Notes: a model not told the origin generated them from the letters alone. 24,550 nt of DNA from DASZYF01 sp035545535 (GCA_035545535.1 DASZYF010000155.1:1-24550); one strand, 5' to 3'. Counted from the stretch's first letter, positions 14,394-23,844 are shown. A program made the numbers and translations.

Positions 14394-16211
14394 TCACCGA
14401 CCCGCCGCGTAGCCCAGGCCGCCGCGCGGGTTCGCACCCGCCCGCAGCCACCCGCCGACCGGACGGTCGTCGGCGACGGCGGACAGCCGGCCGAGCGACC
14501 ACGACGGCATCGGGTCGACGGCGTGCCCGCGCCGACGCAGGTCGTCGAGAACATCTGTGCCGTAGCGCTTCTCGATGGCCAGGTAGCCCGGCCGGGCGAG
14601 CCGCGGCCAGAACGAGCTCGGCATGTGGTCGTTGTGGAACGCGGGCGCGTCGATCGCCTGCTGCAGGCCCATGCCCTCGAGCGCGACGCGCAGGAAGAAC
14701 GACAGCGACCACTGGTCCTGCTGGTCTCCGCCGGGTGTGCCCCAGCCGAGGCGGCGGCCGTCCTCGTGCACGGCGAGCGACGGCGTGAGCGTGGTGCGTG
14801 GCCGGCGCCCGGGCCGCAGCGCGGACGCCGACCTCTCGTCGAGCCACGTCATCTGCGCCCGCGACCCGAGGCAGAACCCGAGTGCGGGGATCGTCGGCGA
14901 GCTCTGCAGCCAGCCGCCGCTCGGTGTCGCGCTGATCATCAGCCCGTCGCGGTCGACGGTGTCGAGGTGCACGGTGTCACCGCGGCCGACCGCTTCGCGC
15001 CGGGACGGTTCGCCGGTCGTCACATCGGCGCCGGGAGCGTGCGAGCGGGCCGGATCGATGCGGTGGTCGGGGTCCAGCGGGTCGGAGCGGCCGGAGCCGG
15101 GGAACAGCCCGTAGCTCGGGAGGTGCGGAGCGCGACCGTCGGGGGAGCCGGGGCGCAGCTCGTCGCTCGCCTGCTCCTCGTCGATCAGTGCGGCGCGGTC
15201 CCGCGCGTAGGCGTCCGACAGCAAGGTCGGGACCGGCACGTCGACCGCGTCCGGATCGCCGTACCAGGCCTCGCGGTCGGCGAACGCGAGCTTGCTGACC
15301 TCGGTGACGAGGTGCACGTGCTCGGCGGTGTCGCTCGGCGGGAGGTCGCCGAGCGCCGCGAGGAGCGCCAGCTGCTGCAGCATCACGGGGCCCTGCCCCC
15401 AGCTCTGCGTCTTGTGCACCGTCCAGCCGGCGTGCCGGAGCGTCACCGGGTCCTCGACCGTCGCCCGCCACGACACGAGGTCGTCACCGCCGAGCAGGCC
15501 GTCGTGCTGCCGGCTGAACGCATCGATCGCGGTGGCGACCGCGCCTTCGTAGAAGAAGCGACGGGCCGCCTCGATGCCCGCCTCCCGCGTCGGCGTGCTG
15601 TCGGCGATGTCGCTCACCGCGCGCCACGTCGCGGCGAGCCCCGGCAGCCGCCACCGCTCACCGGCCTTCGGTGCCGTGCCGTCGGGGTGCAGCCAGGTGC
15701 GCGCCGACGACGGCCACTCGCCCTGCAGGTAGCCGGACAGCGCGTCGAGCGATCCCGCGACGCCGGGGGAGATGGGGAACCCGTGCTCGCACAGGTCGAG
15801 CGCCGGCGTGAGCACCTCCGACAGCGGCAGCCGCCCCCACCGCTCCAGCAGCAGGAGCCAGCCCCCGAAGGCGCCCGGCACCACGGCCGCGAGCAGCCCC
15901 TGCCCGGGCACGAGGTCGAGCCCGCGCCGGCGGTACTCCTCGATCGTCGCCGCCCTCGGCACCGGGCCCTGTCCGCACAGCACGTGCACGCCGCCGCCGG
16001 GCTCCGACACGATCGCCGGCAGGTCGCCGCCGGGACCGCACATGTGCGGCTCGACGACCTGCAGCACGAAGCCGGTCGCGGCCGCGGCGTCCGCTGCCGT
16101 GCCGCCGCGCTCGAGCATCGCCATCCCGGCCGCCGTCGCCAGCCAGTGCGTCGACGCCACCATGCCGTGCAGGCCGAGGATCTCCGGCCGGGCCGGGCTC
16201 AGCTGCACCAC
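14394..16211 (-). CDS. Gamma-glutamyltransferase family protein (YwrD-like, no signal peptide)
   Basis: The 605-residue Ntn-hydrolase-type protein begins with GMVASTHWLATAAGMAML and GGTAADAAAATGFVLQVVEPHMCGPGG patterns typical of gamma-glutamyltranspeptidases. The autocatalytic cleavage site is in RGDTVHLDTVD, with T413 as the expected nucleophile, followed by SATPSGG. GGTs transfer or hydrolyse the gamma-glutamyl group of glutathione-like peptides. No signal peptide is visible, unlike secreted GGT, which fits the intracellular YwrD-like group. The start GTG 16209-16211 (a second GTG follows) has no Shine-Dalgarno, but TAGACC lies seven bases upstream, so a leaderless transcript is possible. 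The substrate is unknown; mycothiol-related or gamma-glutamyl amide compounds are possibilities. Confidence 0.88.
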   Translation of the reverse strand: MVQLSPARPEILGLHGMVASTHWLATAAGMAMLERGGTAADAAAATGFVLQVVEPHMCGPGGDLPAIVSEPGGGVHVLCGQGPVPRAATIEEYRRRGLDLVPGQGLLAAVVPGAFGGWLLLLERWGRLPLSEVLTPALDLCEHGFPISPGVAGSLDALSGYLQGEWPSSARTWLHPDGTAPKAGERWRLPGLAATWRAVSDIADSTPTREAGIEAARRFFYEGAVATAIDAFSRQHDGLLGGDDLVSWRATVEDPVTLRHAGWTVHKTQSWGQGPVMLQQLALLAALGDLPPSDTAEHVHLVTEVSKLAFADREAWYGDPDAVDVPVPTLLSDAYARDRAALIDEEQASDELRPGSPDGRAPHLPSYGLFPGSGRSDPLDPDHRIDPARSHAPGADVTTGEPSRREAVGRGDTVHLDTVDRDGLMISATPSGGWLQSSPTIPALGFCLGSRAQMTWLDERSASALRPGRRPRTTLTPSLAVHEDGRRLGWGTPGGDQQDQWSLSFFLRVALEGMGLQQAIDAPAFHNDHMPSSFWPRLARPGYLAIEKRYGTDVLDDLRRRGHAVDPMPSWSLGRLSAVADDRPVGGWLRAGANPRGGLGYAAGR

Positions 16212-16218
16212 GTCGTCA

Positions 16219-16224
16219 GGTCTA
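16219..16224 (-). promoter_or_regulatory. Possible -10 (TAGACC) directly before the GGT start
   Basis: On the minus strand TAGACC is separated from GTG 16211 by seven bases, the spacing expected for a leaderless transcript. The last base departs from TANNNT, and there is no clear -35. It lies in the 47-base gap after the SRPBCC gene, so read-through from that gene is the alternative. Confidence 0.25.
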
Positions 16225-16258
16225 GCAGCGGGTCAGGTCCGGCAAGGTTCGCGGGGCG

Positions 16259-16705
16259 TCACTTCGGCAGGGCCTCGACCTGCTCCTTGAGCAGCTCGCC
16301 GGAGTGGCTGATCTGGTTGCGGATGATCGGCTCCATGCCCTTGCCGAGGGTGCGCCCGACGATGCCGCCCGGCAGCTCGAGGTCGATGTCGAGCACGAAG
16401 CGGGTCTTGCCGCCGCCGGCGTCCTCGAGCGTGTAGGAGCCCGCCTGCTTCACGCCCTTGCGCGGTTCCCACGCGATCAGGTGGTCCTGCTCCCACCGCG
16501 TGATCTCGAGCGTCGCCTCGAGCGTGGTGGGCCCGACCCCGATCTTGGCCTGGAACGTCGACCCGAGGCCCTGGGTCTTGTCGCCGACCGGCTTCCAGTC
16601 CTTCATGCCCGCGACCCACTTGGTGGCGGTCGTGTAGTCGTCGATGTAGGCGAACACGGTGCTCACCGGGGCATCGATCTCGATCTCGCTGTGCACCTGG
16701 ACCAT
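16259..16705 (-). CDS. SRPBCC (START-like) family protein
   Basis: The 148-residue protein opens VQVHSEIEIDAPVSTVFAYI, the usual first strand of SRPBCC ligand-binding proteins (polyketide cyclase/dehydrase-like), followed by WVAGMKDWKPV and alternating strands ending in a long C-terminal helix (ISHSGELLKEQVEALPK). Members bind hydrophobic ligands in a deep pocket; the ligand cannot be told here. The start is ATG 16703-16705, with a GGTGAGG stretch just upstream. The frame is open further up, but that part overlaps the hrcA promoter region. It diverges from hrcA and lies upstream of the GGT gene on the same strand, with 47 bases between. Confidence 0.85.
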   Translation of the reverse strand: MVQVHSEIEIDAPVSTVFAYIDDYTTATKWVAGMKDWKPVGDKTQGLGSTFQAKIGVGPTTLEATLEITRWEQDHLIAWEPRKGVKQAGSYTLEDAGGGKTRFVLDIDLELPGGIVGRTLGKGMEPIIRNQISHSGELLKEQVEALPK

Positions 16706-16762
16706 GACCTCACCCTGCCACTGACGCGGGCGTCCGACGGATCTTCCGGGCCTCCATCCAGG

Positions 16763-16794
16763 TAGGATTGGCACTCACCGGGTACGAGTGCCAG
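16763..16794 (+). promoter_or_regulatory. CIRCE operator and -10 box of the hrcA-dnaJ operon
   Basis: TTGGCACTC (16768-16776), nine bases, then GAGTGCCAG (16786-16794) match the CIRCE consensus TTAGCACTC-N9-GAGTGCTAA at 14 of 18 positions. A TANNNT -10 box, TAGGAT, lies at 16763-16768 and overlaps the first base of CIRCE, so transcription would start inside the operator. HrcA bound here would block the promoter of its own gene until heat or misfolding inactivates it. Confidence 0.85.
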
Positions 16795-16817
16795 CCCGCG
16801 GACGAGGAGGCGATGCC

Positions 16818-17840
16818 GTGCAGGAGGACCGTCGGTTCGACGTCCTGCGCGCGATCGTCGAGGACTTCGTCGCCACGCAGGAGCCGGTCGGCTCGAAGGC
16901 GCTCGCCCAGCGCCACGGCCTCGGGGTGAGCCCGGCCACCGTGCGCAACGACATGGCCGTGCTCGAGGAGGAGGGCTACATCACCCAGCCGCACACCAGC
17001 GCGGGCCGCATCCCCACCGACCGCGGCTACCGGGTCTTCGTCGACCGGCTCGCCCAGGCGAAGCCGCTCTCGGCCGCCGAGAGGCGCGCCATCACCACGT
17101 TCCTCGAAGGCGCGGTCGATCTCGACGACGTCGTGCACCGCTCGGTGCGGCTGCTCGCCACCCTGACCCACCAGGTGGCGGTGGTGCAGTACCCGTCGCT
17201 CACGCGCTCGCGCGTGCGCCACCTCGAGCTCGTGGTGCTCGACGCCCGCCGGCTGCTCGTCGTGCTCATCACCGACACCGGTCGCGTCGAGCAGCGCACC
17301 GTCGAGCTGCCGTCGGCCGTCGACGAGGAATCGGTGGGCGAGCTGCGGGCCTTCCTCAACACGCGCCTCGCCGGGCTCCACCTCGCCGACGCGTCCGCGG
17401 CGGCGGCAGACATGCCGGACACCGCGCCGCAGCAGCTGCGGCCGCTGCTGTCGGTCGTGCTCGCCACGGTGCTCGAGACCGTGGTCGAGCAGCCCGACGA
17501 GCGGGTCATCGTCGCGGGTGCGTCCAACCTCATGCGCAACCCGGCGGACTTCCCGACGACGATCGGCCCGGTGCTCGACGCGCTCGAGGAGCAGGTGGTC
17601 CTGCTGCGCCTGCTCGGCGAGGTGAGCTCGGACGCCGTGACGGTGCGCATCGGCGGCGAGAACGACGTCGCGCCGCTGCAGACGGCCAGCGTCGTCGCCG
17701 CCGGCTACACGGCGCTGGCCGCGGGCCAGCCTCTCGGTGGCCTCGGCGTCGTCGGCCCGACCCGCATGGACTACCCCGGCACGATCGCCGCGGTGCGCGC
17801 CGTCGCGCGCTACGTCGGCCAGGTGCTGGGCGAGAGCTGA
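16818..17840 (+). CDS. hrcA: Heat-inducible transcription repressor HrcA
   Basis: The 340-residue protein has the HrcA N-terminal winged helix (RRFDVLRAIVEDFVATQEPVG, then LGVSPATVRNDMAVLEEEGY and TSAGRIPTDRGYR) and the long C-terminal GAF-like and dimerisation regions (GASNLM, IGGEND, GVVGPTRMDY). It represses chaperone genes by binding CIRCE. GTG 16818 is chosen because GAGGAGG lies seven bases upstream (16804-16810). An ATG at 16813 is out of frame, and a GTG at 16788 lies inside CIRCE. It is followed by dnaJ after three bases. Autoregulation is expected from the CIRCE upstream. Confidence 0.96.
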   Translation: MQEDRRFDVLRAIVEDFVATQEPVGSKALAQRHGLGVSPATVRNDMAVLEEEGYITQPHTSAGRIPTDRGYRVFVDRLAQAKPLSAAERRAITTFLEGAVDLDDVVHRSVRLLATLTHQVAVVQYPSLTRSRVRHLELVVLDARRLLVVLITDTGRVEQRTVELPSAVDEESVGELRAFLNTRLAGLHLADASAAAADMPDTAPQQLRPLLSVVLATVLETVVEQPDERVIVAGASNLMRNPADFPTTIGPVLDALEEQVVLLRLLGEVSSDAVTVRIGGENDVAPLQTASVVAAGYTALAAGQPLGGLGVVGPTRMDYPGTIAAVRAVARYVGQVLGES

Positions 17841-17843
17841 CCG

Positions 17844-18980
17844 ATGGCCACCGACTACTACGCCGAGCTCGGCGTCGACCGCAACGCGACCGACGCCGAC
17901 ATCAAGAAGGCCTACCGCAAGCTCGCCCGCGAGCTGCACCCCGACGTCAACCCGGACCCGGGCGCGCAGGAGCGCTTCAAGCGCATCAGCGCTGCGTACG
18001 AGGTGCTGACCGATCCGGAGAAGCGCCGCATCGTCGACCTCGGCGGTGACCCGCTCGCGCCCGGCGGTGGCGGCGGTGGCTCCCCGTTCGGTGGCGCGGG
18101 CTTCAACGTCGGCGACATCTTCGACGCGTTCTTCGGCGGCGGCACGGGCGGCGGGCGCGGCCCGCAGCCGCGCAAGCGCGCGGGCAACGACGCGCTCATC
18201 GGCATGGAGCTCGACCTGTCCGAAGCCGCGTTCGGCGTCGAGAAGCCGCTGACGCTCGACACGGCGGTGCTCTGCGAGACGTGCGCCGGCGAGGGCACCG
18301 CGCCGGGCACGCACGTCGACACCTGCCCGCAGTGCCAGGGCCGCGGCGAGGTGCAGACGGTCGCCCGCACGCTGCTCGGTCAGGTCATGACCACCCGGGC
18401 GTGCCCGCGCTGCGGCGGCACCGGCACCGTCATCCCCACGCCGTGCGGCACCTGCGGCGGCGACGGCCGGGTGCGGGCGCGGCGCACGGTCACGGTGAAG
18501 GTGCCGGCCGGGGTCGAGGACGGCATGCGCATCCGCATGGCCGGCCAGGGCGAGGTCGGTCCCGGTGGCGGACCTGCGGGCGATGTCTACGTCGAGGTGC
18601 ACGAACGCCGTCACCCGACGTTCACCCGCGACGGCGACGCCCTGCACTGCGAGCTGCACCTGCCCATGACCGCGGCCGCGCTCGGCACCACCATCAAGCT
18701 CGAGACGCTCGACGGCGACGAGGACGTGCACGTGAAGCCGGGCACGCAGACCGGCACGGTGGTCACGGTGCGCGGCAAGGGGGTGCCGCGCCTGCGCAGC
18801 ACCGGCCGCGGTGACCTGTACGTGCACGTCTCCGTGACGACACCGACGCACCTCGACCCCGAGCAGGAAGAGCTGCTCCGCAAGCTCGCGGCCCTGCGCG
18901 GTGAGGAGCACCCGGACGGCCAGGCCCACGACGGCGGCGGCCTGTTCGGCCGCCTGCGGGACGCGTTCACCGGCCGGTGA
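17844..18980 (+). CDS. dnaJ: Chaperone DnaJ (hrcA-linked copy)
   Basis: The 378-residue DnaJ has a J domain with HPD at 32-34, which stimulates DnaK ATPase. A Gly/Phe-rich region follows (about residues 73-110). The zinc region holds four CxxCxGxG motifs: CETCAGEG, CPQCQGRG, CPRCGGTG and CGTCGGDG. Two beta-sandwich substrate domains follow. Being next to hrcA rather than dnaK-grpE, it corresponds to the actinobacterial DnaJ2 paralogue. It starts at ATG 17844, three bases after hrcA, and is presumably under the same CIRCE. Its stop overlaps the rsmE start in GTGA. Confidence 0.96.
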   Translation: MATDYYAELGVDRNATDADIKKAYRKLARELHPDVNPDPGAQERFKRISAAYEVLTDPEKRRIVDLGGDPLAPGGGGGGSPFGGAGFNVGDIFDAFFGGGTGGGRGPQPRKRAGNDALIGMELDLSEAAFGVEKPLTLDTAVLCETCAGEGTAPGTHVDTCPQCQGRGEVQTVARTLLGQVMTTRACPRCGGTGTVIPTPCGTCGGDGRVRARRTVTVKVPAGVEDGMRIRMAGQGEVGPGGGPAGDVYVEVHERRHPTFTRDGDALHCELHLPMTAAALGTTIKLETLDGDEDVHVKPGTQTGTVVTVRGKGVPRLRSTGRGDLYVHVSVTTPTHLDPEQEELLRKLAALRGEEHPDGQAHDGGGLFGRLRDAFTGR

Positions 18981-19759
18981 CGCCGCCGGTCTTCCGAAGC
19001 TCGACCGCTGCGCTCGCCGAGGGCCCGCCGGGTCAGATCGTGGTGCTCGACGGCGCCGAGGGGCGGCACGCCGCCACCGTGCGGCGACTGCGCGTCGGCG
19101 AACGGGTCGACCTCGTCGACGGCGAGGGGCTCCGCGCGCACGCGACCGTGACCGCGGTCGGCAAGGACACGCTCGAGCTGCGCGTGGAGCGCCGCACCGC
19201 CGAGCCGGCACCGGCGCCGCGCCTCGTCGTGGTGCAGGCGCTGATCAAGGGCGACCGCACCGAGCTGGCCGCCGAGCTGCTCACCGAGGCAGGCGTCGAC
19301 GAGATCGTCCCGTGGGCGGCCGAGCGCTGCGTGGTCCGCTGGGACGCCGCCAAGGCCGTGAAGGGCGAGCAGCGCCTCCGGGCGAGCGTGCACGAGGCGG
19401 CCAAGCAGGCCCGTCGGGCGCGGTGGCCGGTGGTCGCACCGCTCGCCGGCACGGCGCAGGTGGAGGAGCGGCTCCGCGCAGCCCGATCGTCGGGTGGCGC
19501 CTCCTACGTGCTGCACGAGTCCGGCGACCGCTCCCTGGCGGCGAGCAACCTTCCCGCCTCGGGGGACGTCGTGCTGGTCGTGGGACCCGAAGGCGGCATC
19601 AGCGACGCCGAGCTGAGCGTGCTCACGGGTGCCGGCGGGTCGGCGGTGCGGCTCGGACCGGAGGTGCTGCGCGCCTCGACCGCGGGGGTCGTCGCGGTGG
19701 CCGCGCTCGCCAGCCGCCTGGGCCGCTGGACCACCCCGGGAACCGGGGAGCCGGCGTGA
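18977..19759 (+). CDS. rsmE: 16S rRNA (uracil-1498-N3)-methyltransferase
   Basis: The 260-residue protein has an N-terminal PUA-like RNA-binding part (GAEGRHAATVRRLRVGERVDLVDG) and a SPOUT methyltransferase domain. Its knot motifs are VVGPEGGISDAEL (near residue 203) and RLGPEVLRASTAGVVAVAA, which bind S-adenosylmethionine. KGDRTELAAELLTEAGVDEI is also typical. RsmE methylates U1498 in helix 44 of 16S rRNA. It starts at GTG 18977 within the dnaJ stop, so translation is probably coupled, and its own stop overlaps the next start in GTGA. Confidence 0.94.
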   Translation: MTPPVFRSSTAALAEGPPGQIVVLDGAEGRHAATVRRLRVGERVDLVDGEGLRAHATVTAVGKDTLELRVERRTAEPAPAPRLVVVQALIKGDRTELAAELLTEAGVDEIVPWAAERCVVRWDAAKAVKGEQRLRASVHEAAKQARRARWPVVAPLAGTAQVEERLRAARSSGGASYVLHESGDRSLAASNLPASGDVVLVVGPEGGISDAELSVLTGAGGSAVRLGPEVLRASTAGVVAVAALASRLGRWTTPGTGEPA

Positions 19760-20499
19760 GGCGTCCCAGTACCGTGGTGCGCGTGCTTCCCCGGGGGGTG
19801 ACGGCCGCGCTCGCCTGCGCCGGAGCGGCCGGCGGCCTGCTCATCGCGGGCGTCGCGACGCTTCCCGCCGCGGCCGCCACCAACCACGTCACCCGCCACG
19901 TCGCGACCACCGCGCAGGCCCCCCGGGCCGACCCGTCGCCGTCCGGCGGAGCCGACCCGAGCAGCAGCGGCATCGTGATCCTCCCGACCACGCAGGCGCC
20001 TCCGCCCACGAGCGAGGCGGCTCCCACGAGCTCCGCTCCGACCCACAGCGTCGCCCCGACCTCGGCCGCCGCCCGCACGTCGCACCCGGTGTCCAGCGGC
20101 TCGCCCCACGCGACCGCGTCGTCGGTCCCGACCGGCACGACGCACACCAGCCGTGCGGTCACCTCGAGCACGACCGCCGCGAGCGGCGGCACGAGCAACA
20201 CCAGCAGCGGCGGGTCGAACACCACCTACTACCCGCCGCCGGCCGGGCTGCCCACCGACCTCGCCGCGTCGCAGGGGCCGGTCGCGCTCGTCACTTCGAA
20301 GGCCGCCAACGGCAAGGCCGTCTTCGTCCCGCAGGCCAGCGAGGCGCCGGACCGCAAGGTCGGCCGCTTCAGCCTCAGCAGCGTGCTCGTCACGACCGTG
20401 ATCGCCGCGAGCATCGTCGCCGCGCTCGGCGGCATCGGCCTGTGGCTCACCCACCGGTTCGGCACCCGGCTCTCGCAGGCGGACCAGACCCCGCTCTAG
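19756..20499 (+). CDS. Ser/Thr/Pro-rich single-pass surface protein, unknown function
   Basis: GTG 19756 lies inside the rsmE stop (GTGA) and gives a 247-residue protein. It has an N-terminal signal or anchor (VTAALACAGAAGGLLIAGVA), then about 115 residues of low-complexity Ser/Thr/Pro/Ala sequence (PTTQAPPPTSEAAPTSSAPT). A short YYPPPAGLPTD segment, a small region to residue 205, a C-terminal membrane helix (about 209-232) and a short basic tail (HRFGTRLSQADQTPL) follow. It looks like a stalk anchored in the membrane with its low-complexity part outside, possibly O-mannosylated. There is no LPxTG sorting signal. I do not recognise the family. Its place between rsmE and the HIT gene suggests co-expression with housekeeping genes. 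Confidence 0.75.
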   Translation: MRRPSTVVRVLPRGVTAALACAGAAGGLLIAGVATLPAAAATNHVTRHVATTAQAPRADPSPSGGADPSSSGIVILPTTQAPPPTSEAAPTSSAPTHSVAPTSAAARTSHPVSSGSPHATASSVPTGTTHTSRAVTSSTTAASGGTSNTSSGGSNTTYYPPPAGLPTDLAASQGPVALVTSKAANGKAVFVPQASEAPDRKVGRFSLSSVLVTTVIAASIVAALGGIGLWLTHRFGTRLSQADQTPL

Positions 20500-20517
20500 A
20501 GGTGCCAGAGTTGCGCC

Positions 20518-20925
20518 GTGCCCAGCGTCTTCAGCCGCATCATCGCCGGTGAGCTGCCCGGCCGCATCGTCTACTCCGACGACCAGGCCGTCGCGCTCCT
20601 CACCATCGCCCCGCTCACGCCCGGCCACACGCTCGTCGTGCCGCGCGCGGAGATCGACCATTGGATCGACCTCGACGAGCAGCTCGCCGAGCACCTCATG
20701 CGCGTCGCCCGCCGGGTGGGCCGCGGCCTGCGGGCCGTGTTCCCCGAGCGCAAGCGGGTCGGCCTCATCATCGCCGGGCTCGAGGTGCCGCACGCGCACC
20801 TGCACGTGTTCGCGTTCGACTCCGAGAGCCAGATCGACTTCGCCAAGGTCGACCCGTCGCCCGACGCCGCCGAGCAGGACCGCATCGCGGACAACCTCCG
20901 CGCGGCCATCGAAGGGGCGGCTTAG
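20518..20925 (+). CDS. HIT family hydrolase
   Basis: The 135-residue protein carries the histidine triad VPHAHLHVF, with H92, H94 and H96, and the N-terminal FSRIIAGELPGRIVYSDD and TPGHTLVVPR patterns of the HIT/HINT family. These enzymes hydrolyse nucleoside phosphoramidates or dinucleotides through a nucleotidyl-His intermediate. The start is GTG 20518, 18 bases after the upstream stop, with GAGG near 20499-20502 as a distant ribosome site. It precedes phoH, a common actinobacterial order. The specific substrate cannot be told. Confidence 0.9.
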   Translation: MPSVFSRIIAGELPGRIVYSDDQAVALLTIAPLTPGHTLVVPRAEIDHWIDLDEQLAEHLMRVARRVGRGLRAVFPERKRVGLIIAGLEVPHAHLHVFAFDSESQIDFAKVDPSPDAAEQDRIADNLRAAIEGAA

Positions 20926-20967
20926 GCTTCCTGAGGACGCAGCACCCGGCTGCCGAGCGAAGGAAGC
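20926..20967 (+). other. Two-tier inverted repeat between the HIT gene and phoH
   Basis: An outer stem GCTTCCT (20926-20932) pairs with AGGAAGC (20961-20967). Inside it, GCAGC (20939-20943) pairs with GCTGC (20949-20953) around ACCCG. The two stems are separated by 6- and 7-base internal-loop strands. It starts on the base after the HIT stop. It could be a terminator or a structured phoH leader; the sequence does not decide. Confidence 0.35.
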
Positions 20968-21015
20968 GCAACGACCACGGACTCATCTGGCCCGCTCGCG
21001 AGCTCCCGGCGCCAG

Positions 21016-22056
<1,041 letters not shown>

Positions 22057-22074
22057 CGAGGTGATCGGGCTCCT

Positions 22075-22545
22075 GTGAGCGTCTTCGTCGCCAACGAGAG
22101 CGGCGTGCCCATCGACGAGAAGGTCCTCGTCGCGCTGGCCCGCCACGCCCTCGACTCGATGGGTGTCTCCCCGCTGGCGGAGCTGTCGGTGCTCGCGGTC
22201 GACGAAGGCGCGATGACCGCGCTGCACGAGCAGTACATGGGGCTGCCCGGCCCGACGGACGTGCTCGCGTTCCCCCAGGACGACGTCATCGCCAAGGGCG
22301 TGCCCGAGGACGTCGAGGACCAGCCCGAGGCGCTGCTCGGTGACGTCGTGCTCTGCCCCGCGTACGCCGCGCGGTCAGCGCAGCAGCAAGGGCACTCGCT
22401 CGAGGTGGAGCTCGACGTGCTGCTGGTGCACGGCATCCTCCACCTGCTCGGCTACGACCACGCGGAGCCCGACGAGGAGCGCGAGATGTTCGATCGTCAG
22501 CGCGAGCTCCTGCAGTCGTGGGGCGCGGCGAGAGCGCGAGGCTGA
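22075..22545 (+). CDS. ybeY: Endoribonuclease YbeY (rRNA maturation factor)
   Basis: The 156-residue protein has the YbeY zinc site HGILHLLGYDH (H119, H123, H129) and the preceding GPTDVLAFPQDD and LLGDVVLCP segments. YbeY is a single-strand RNA endonuclease in 16S rRNA 3' end maturation and ribosome quality control. It starts at GTG 22075, 18 bases after phoH, with GAGGTGAT upstream as ribosome site. The order phoH-ybeY-corC-era is widely conserved. Confidence 0.95.
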   Translation: MSVFVANESGVPIDEKVLVALARHALDSMGVSPLAELSVLAVDEGAMTALHEQYMGLPGPTDVLAFPQDDVIAKGVPEDVEDQPEALLGDVVLCPAYAARSAQQQGHSLEVELDVLLVHGILHLLGYDHAEPDEEREMFDRQRELLQSWGAARARG

Positions 22546-22551
22546 CGCGCC

Positions 22552-23844
22552 TTGTCCGGTGACATCGCGCTGATCGTCGTCGCGGCGCTCCTGTTGCTGT
22601 TCGCCGCGCTGCTGTCAGGGATCGAGACCGCGTTCGCGCGCGTCTCCCGCGTGCTCTGCGCCCAGCTGGTCGAGGAGGGCAAGAAGAACGCCCGCCGCCT
22701 CGCGGTCGTCGTCGACAGCTCAGGCCGCGCGCTGGGCGGGGTCGTGCTGCTGCGCGTCGTCTGCCAGGTCGGGCTCGCGGCGATCGTCGCGATCCTGCTG
22801 AGCCACCACCTGGGGCGTGGGTTCGCGTCGGTGGGGGTCACCGCCGCGGCCGTCGGCTTCGTCATGTTCGCGGTCGTCGAGGTGGGTCCGCGCACGCTCG
22901 GCCGCCAGCAGGCGGTGCCGTTCGCGCTCGGCACCGCGGGGTTCGTGCTGCTGCTCTCGCGCCTGCTCGGACCGGTCGCCCACGTGCTCGTGATGGTCGG
23001 CAACGCCGTCACTCCGGGGCCCGGCCTCCCGGACGGACCGTTCGCGTCCGAGGCGGAGCTCCGCGGCATGGTCGAGGAAGCCGAGCGCACCGGGGTCGTC
23101 GACTCCTCCGCCGGTGACATGCTCACGGGCGTCTTCGAGCTCGGCGACACGCTCGCGCGCGAGGTCATGGTGCCGCGCACCGAGATCGTGTTCATCGAGC
23201 GCGACAAGACCGTGCGCCAGGCGCTGTCGCTCGCGCTGCGCAGCGGCTTCTCACGGCTCCCCGTGGTCGGTGACGACATCGACGACATCGTGGGCGTCGT
23301 CATGCTCAAGGACCTCGTGCGCAAGGCGTTCGACGGCCGCAGCACCGGCCGGACCGCACCGCTGAAGAGCCTCATCCGCCCGGTGCCGCACGTGCCCGAC
23401 TCGAAGGTGGTCGACGAGCTGCTGCGGGAGATGCAGGCGGCGCGCACGCACTTCGCGGTCGTCGTCGACGAGTACGGCGGCACGGCGGGCATCCTCACCA
23501 TCGAGGACATCCTCGAAGAGATCGTCGGCGAGATCAGCGACGAGTACGACGACGACGCGGCGCCGGTGCAGGAGCTCGAGGACGGATCGCTGCGCGTGAC
23601 GTCGCGGCTCCTCATCGAGGAGGTCGAGGACCTCTGCGACGTGACCCTGCCGCACGACGACGGCGTCGAGACGATCAGCGGCCTCATGGCCGACGCCCTC
23701 GGCCGCGTGCCGATCCCGGGCGCCACCGTCGAGGTCGGCGGGCTGCGCCTGACGGCGGAGCACGCGACCGGCCGGCGCAACCGCATCGACACGATCCGGA
23801 TCGAACGACTGGTGGAGGACAAGACCGTGGGTGGCAAGGCGTGA
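22552..23844 (+). CDS. CNNM/CBS-domain protein (CorC/HlyC family)
   Basis: The 430-residue protein has an N-terminal CNNM membrane domain (helices from residue 4 and at about 60-135; LLSGIETAFARVS is the family signature). Two CBS domains follow (VMVPRTEIVFI near 205, and VVDEYGGTAGILTIEDILEEIVGEI near 305-330), then a C-terminal CorC/HlyC domain (SLRVTSRLLIEEV to IRIERL). The family includes Mg2+ exporters such as MpfA/CorC; the old haemolysin name is misleading. The start is TTG 22552, six bases after ybeY; GAGG at 22538-22541 is the likely ribosome site. No other start precedes helix 1. The stop overlaps the next gene in GTGA. Confidence 0.92.
   Translation: MSGDIALIVVAALLLLFAALLSGIETAFARVSRVLCAQLVEEGKKNARRLAVVVDSSGRALGGVVLLRVVCQVGLAAIVAILLSHHLGRGFASVGVTAAAVGFVMFAVVEVGPRTLGRQQAVPFALGTAGFVLLLSRLLGPVAHVLVMVGNAVTPGPGLPDGPFASEAELRGMVEEAERTGVVDSSAGDMLTGVFELGDTLAREVMVPRTEIVFIERDKTVRQALSLALRSGFSRLPVVGDDIDDIVGVVMLKDLVRKAFDGRSTGRTAPLKSLIRPVPHVPDSKVVDELLREMQAARTHFAVVVDEYGGTAGILTIEDILEEIVGEISDEYDDDAAPVQELEDGSLRVTSRLLIEEVEDLCDVTLPHDDGVETISGLMADALGRVPIPGATVEVGGLRLTAEHATGRRNRIDTIRIERLVEDKTVGGKA

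Noticed and set aside
18061..18175. Gly-rich GGC/GGT runs in dnaJ as a microsatellite
   Set aside because: They encode the normal Gly/Phe-rich linker of DnaJ.
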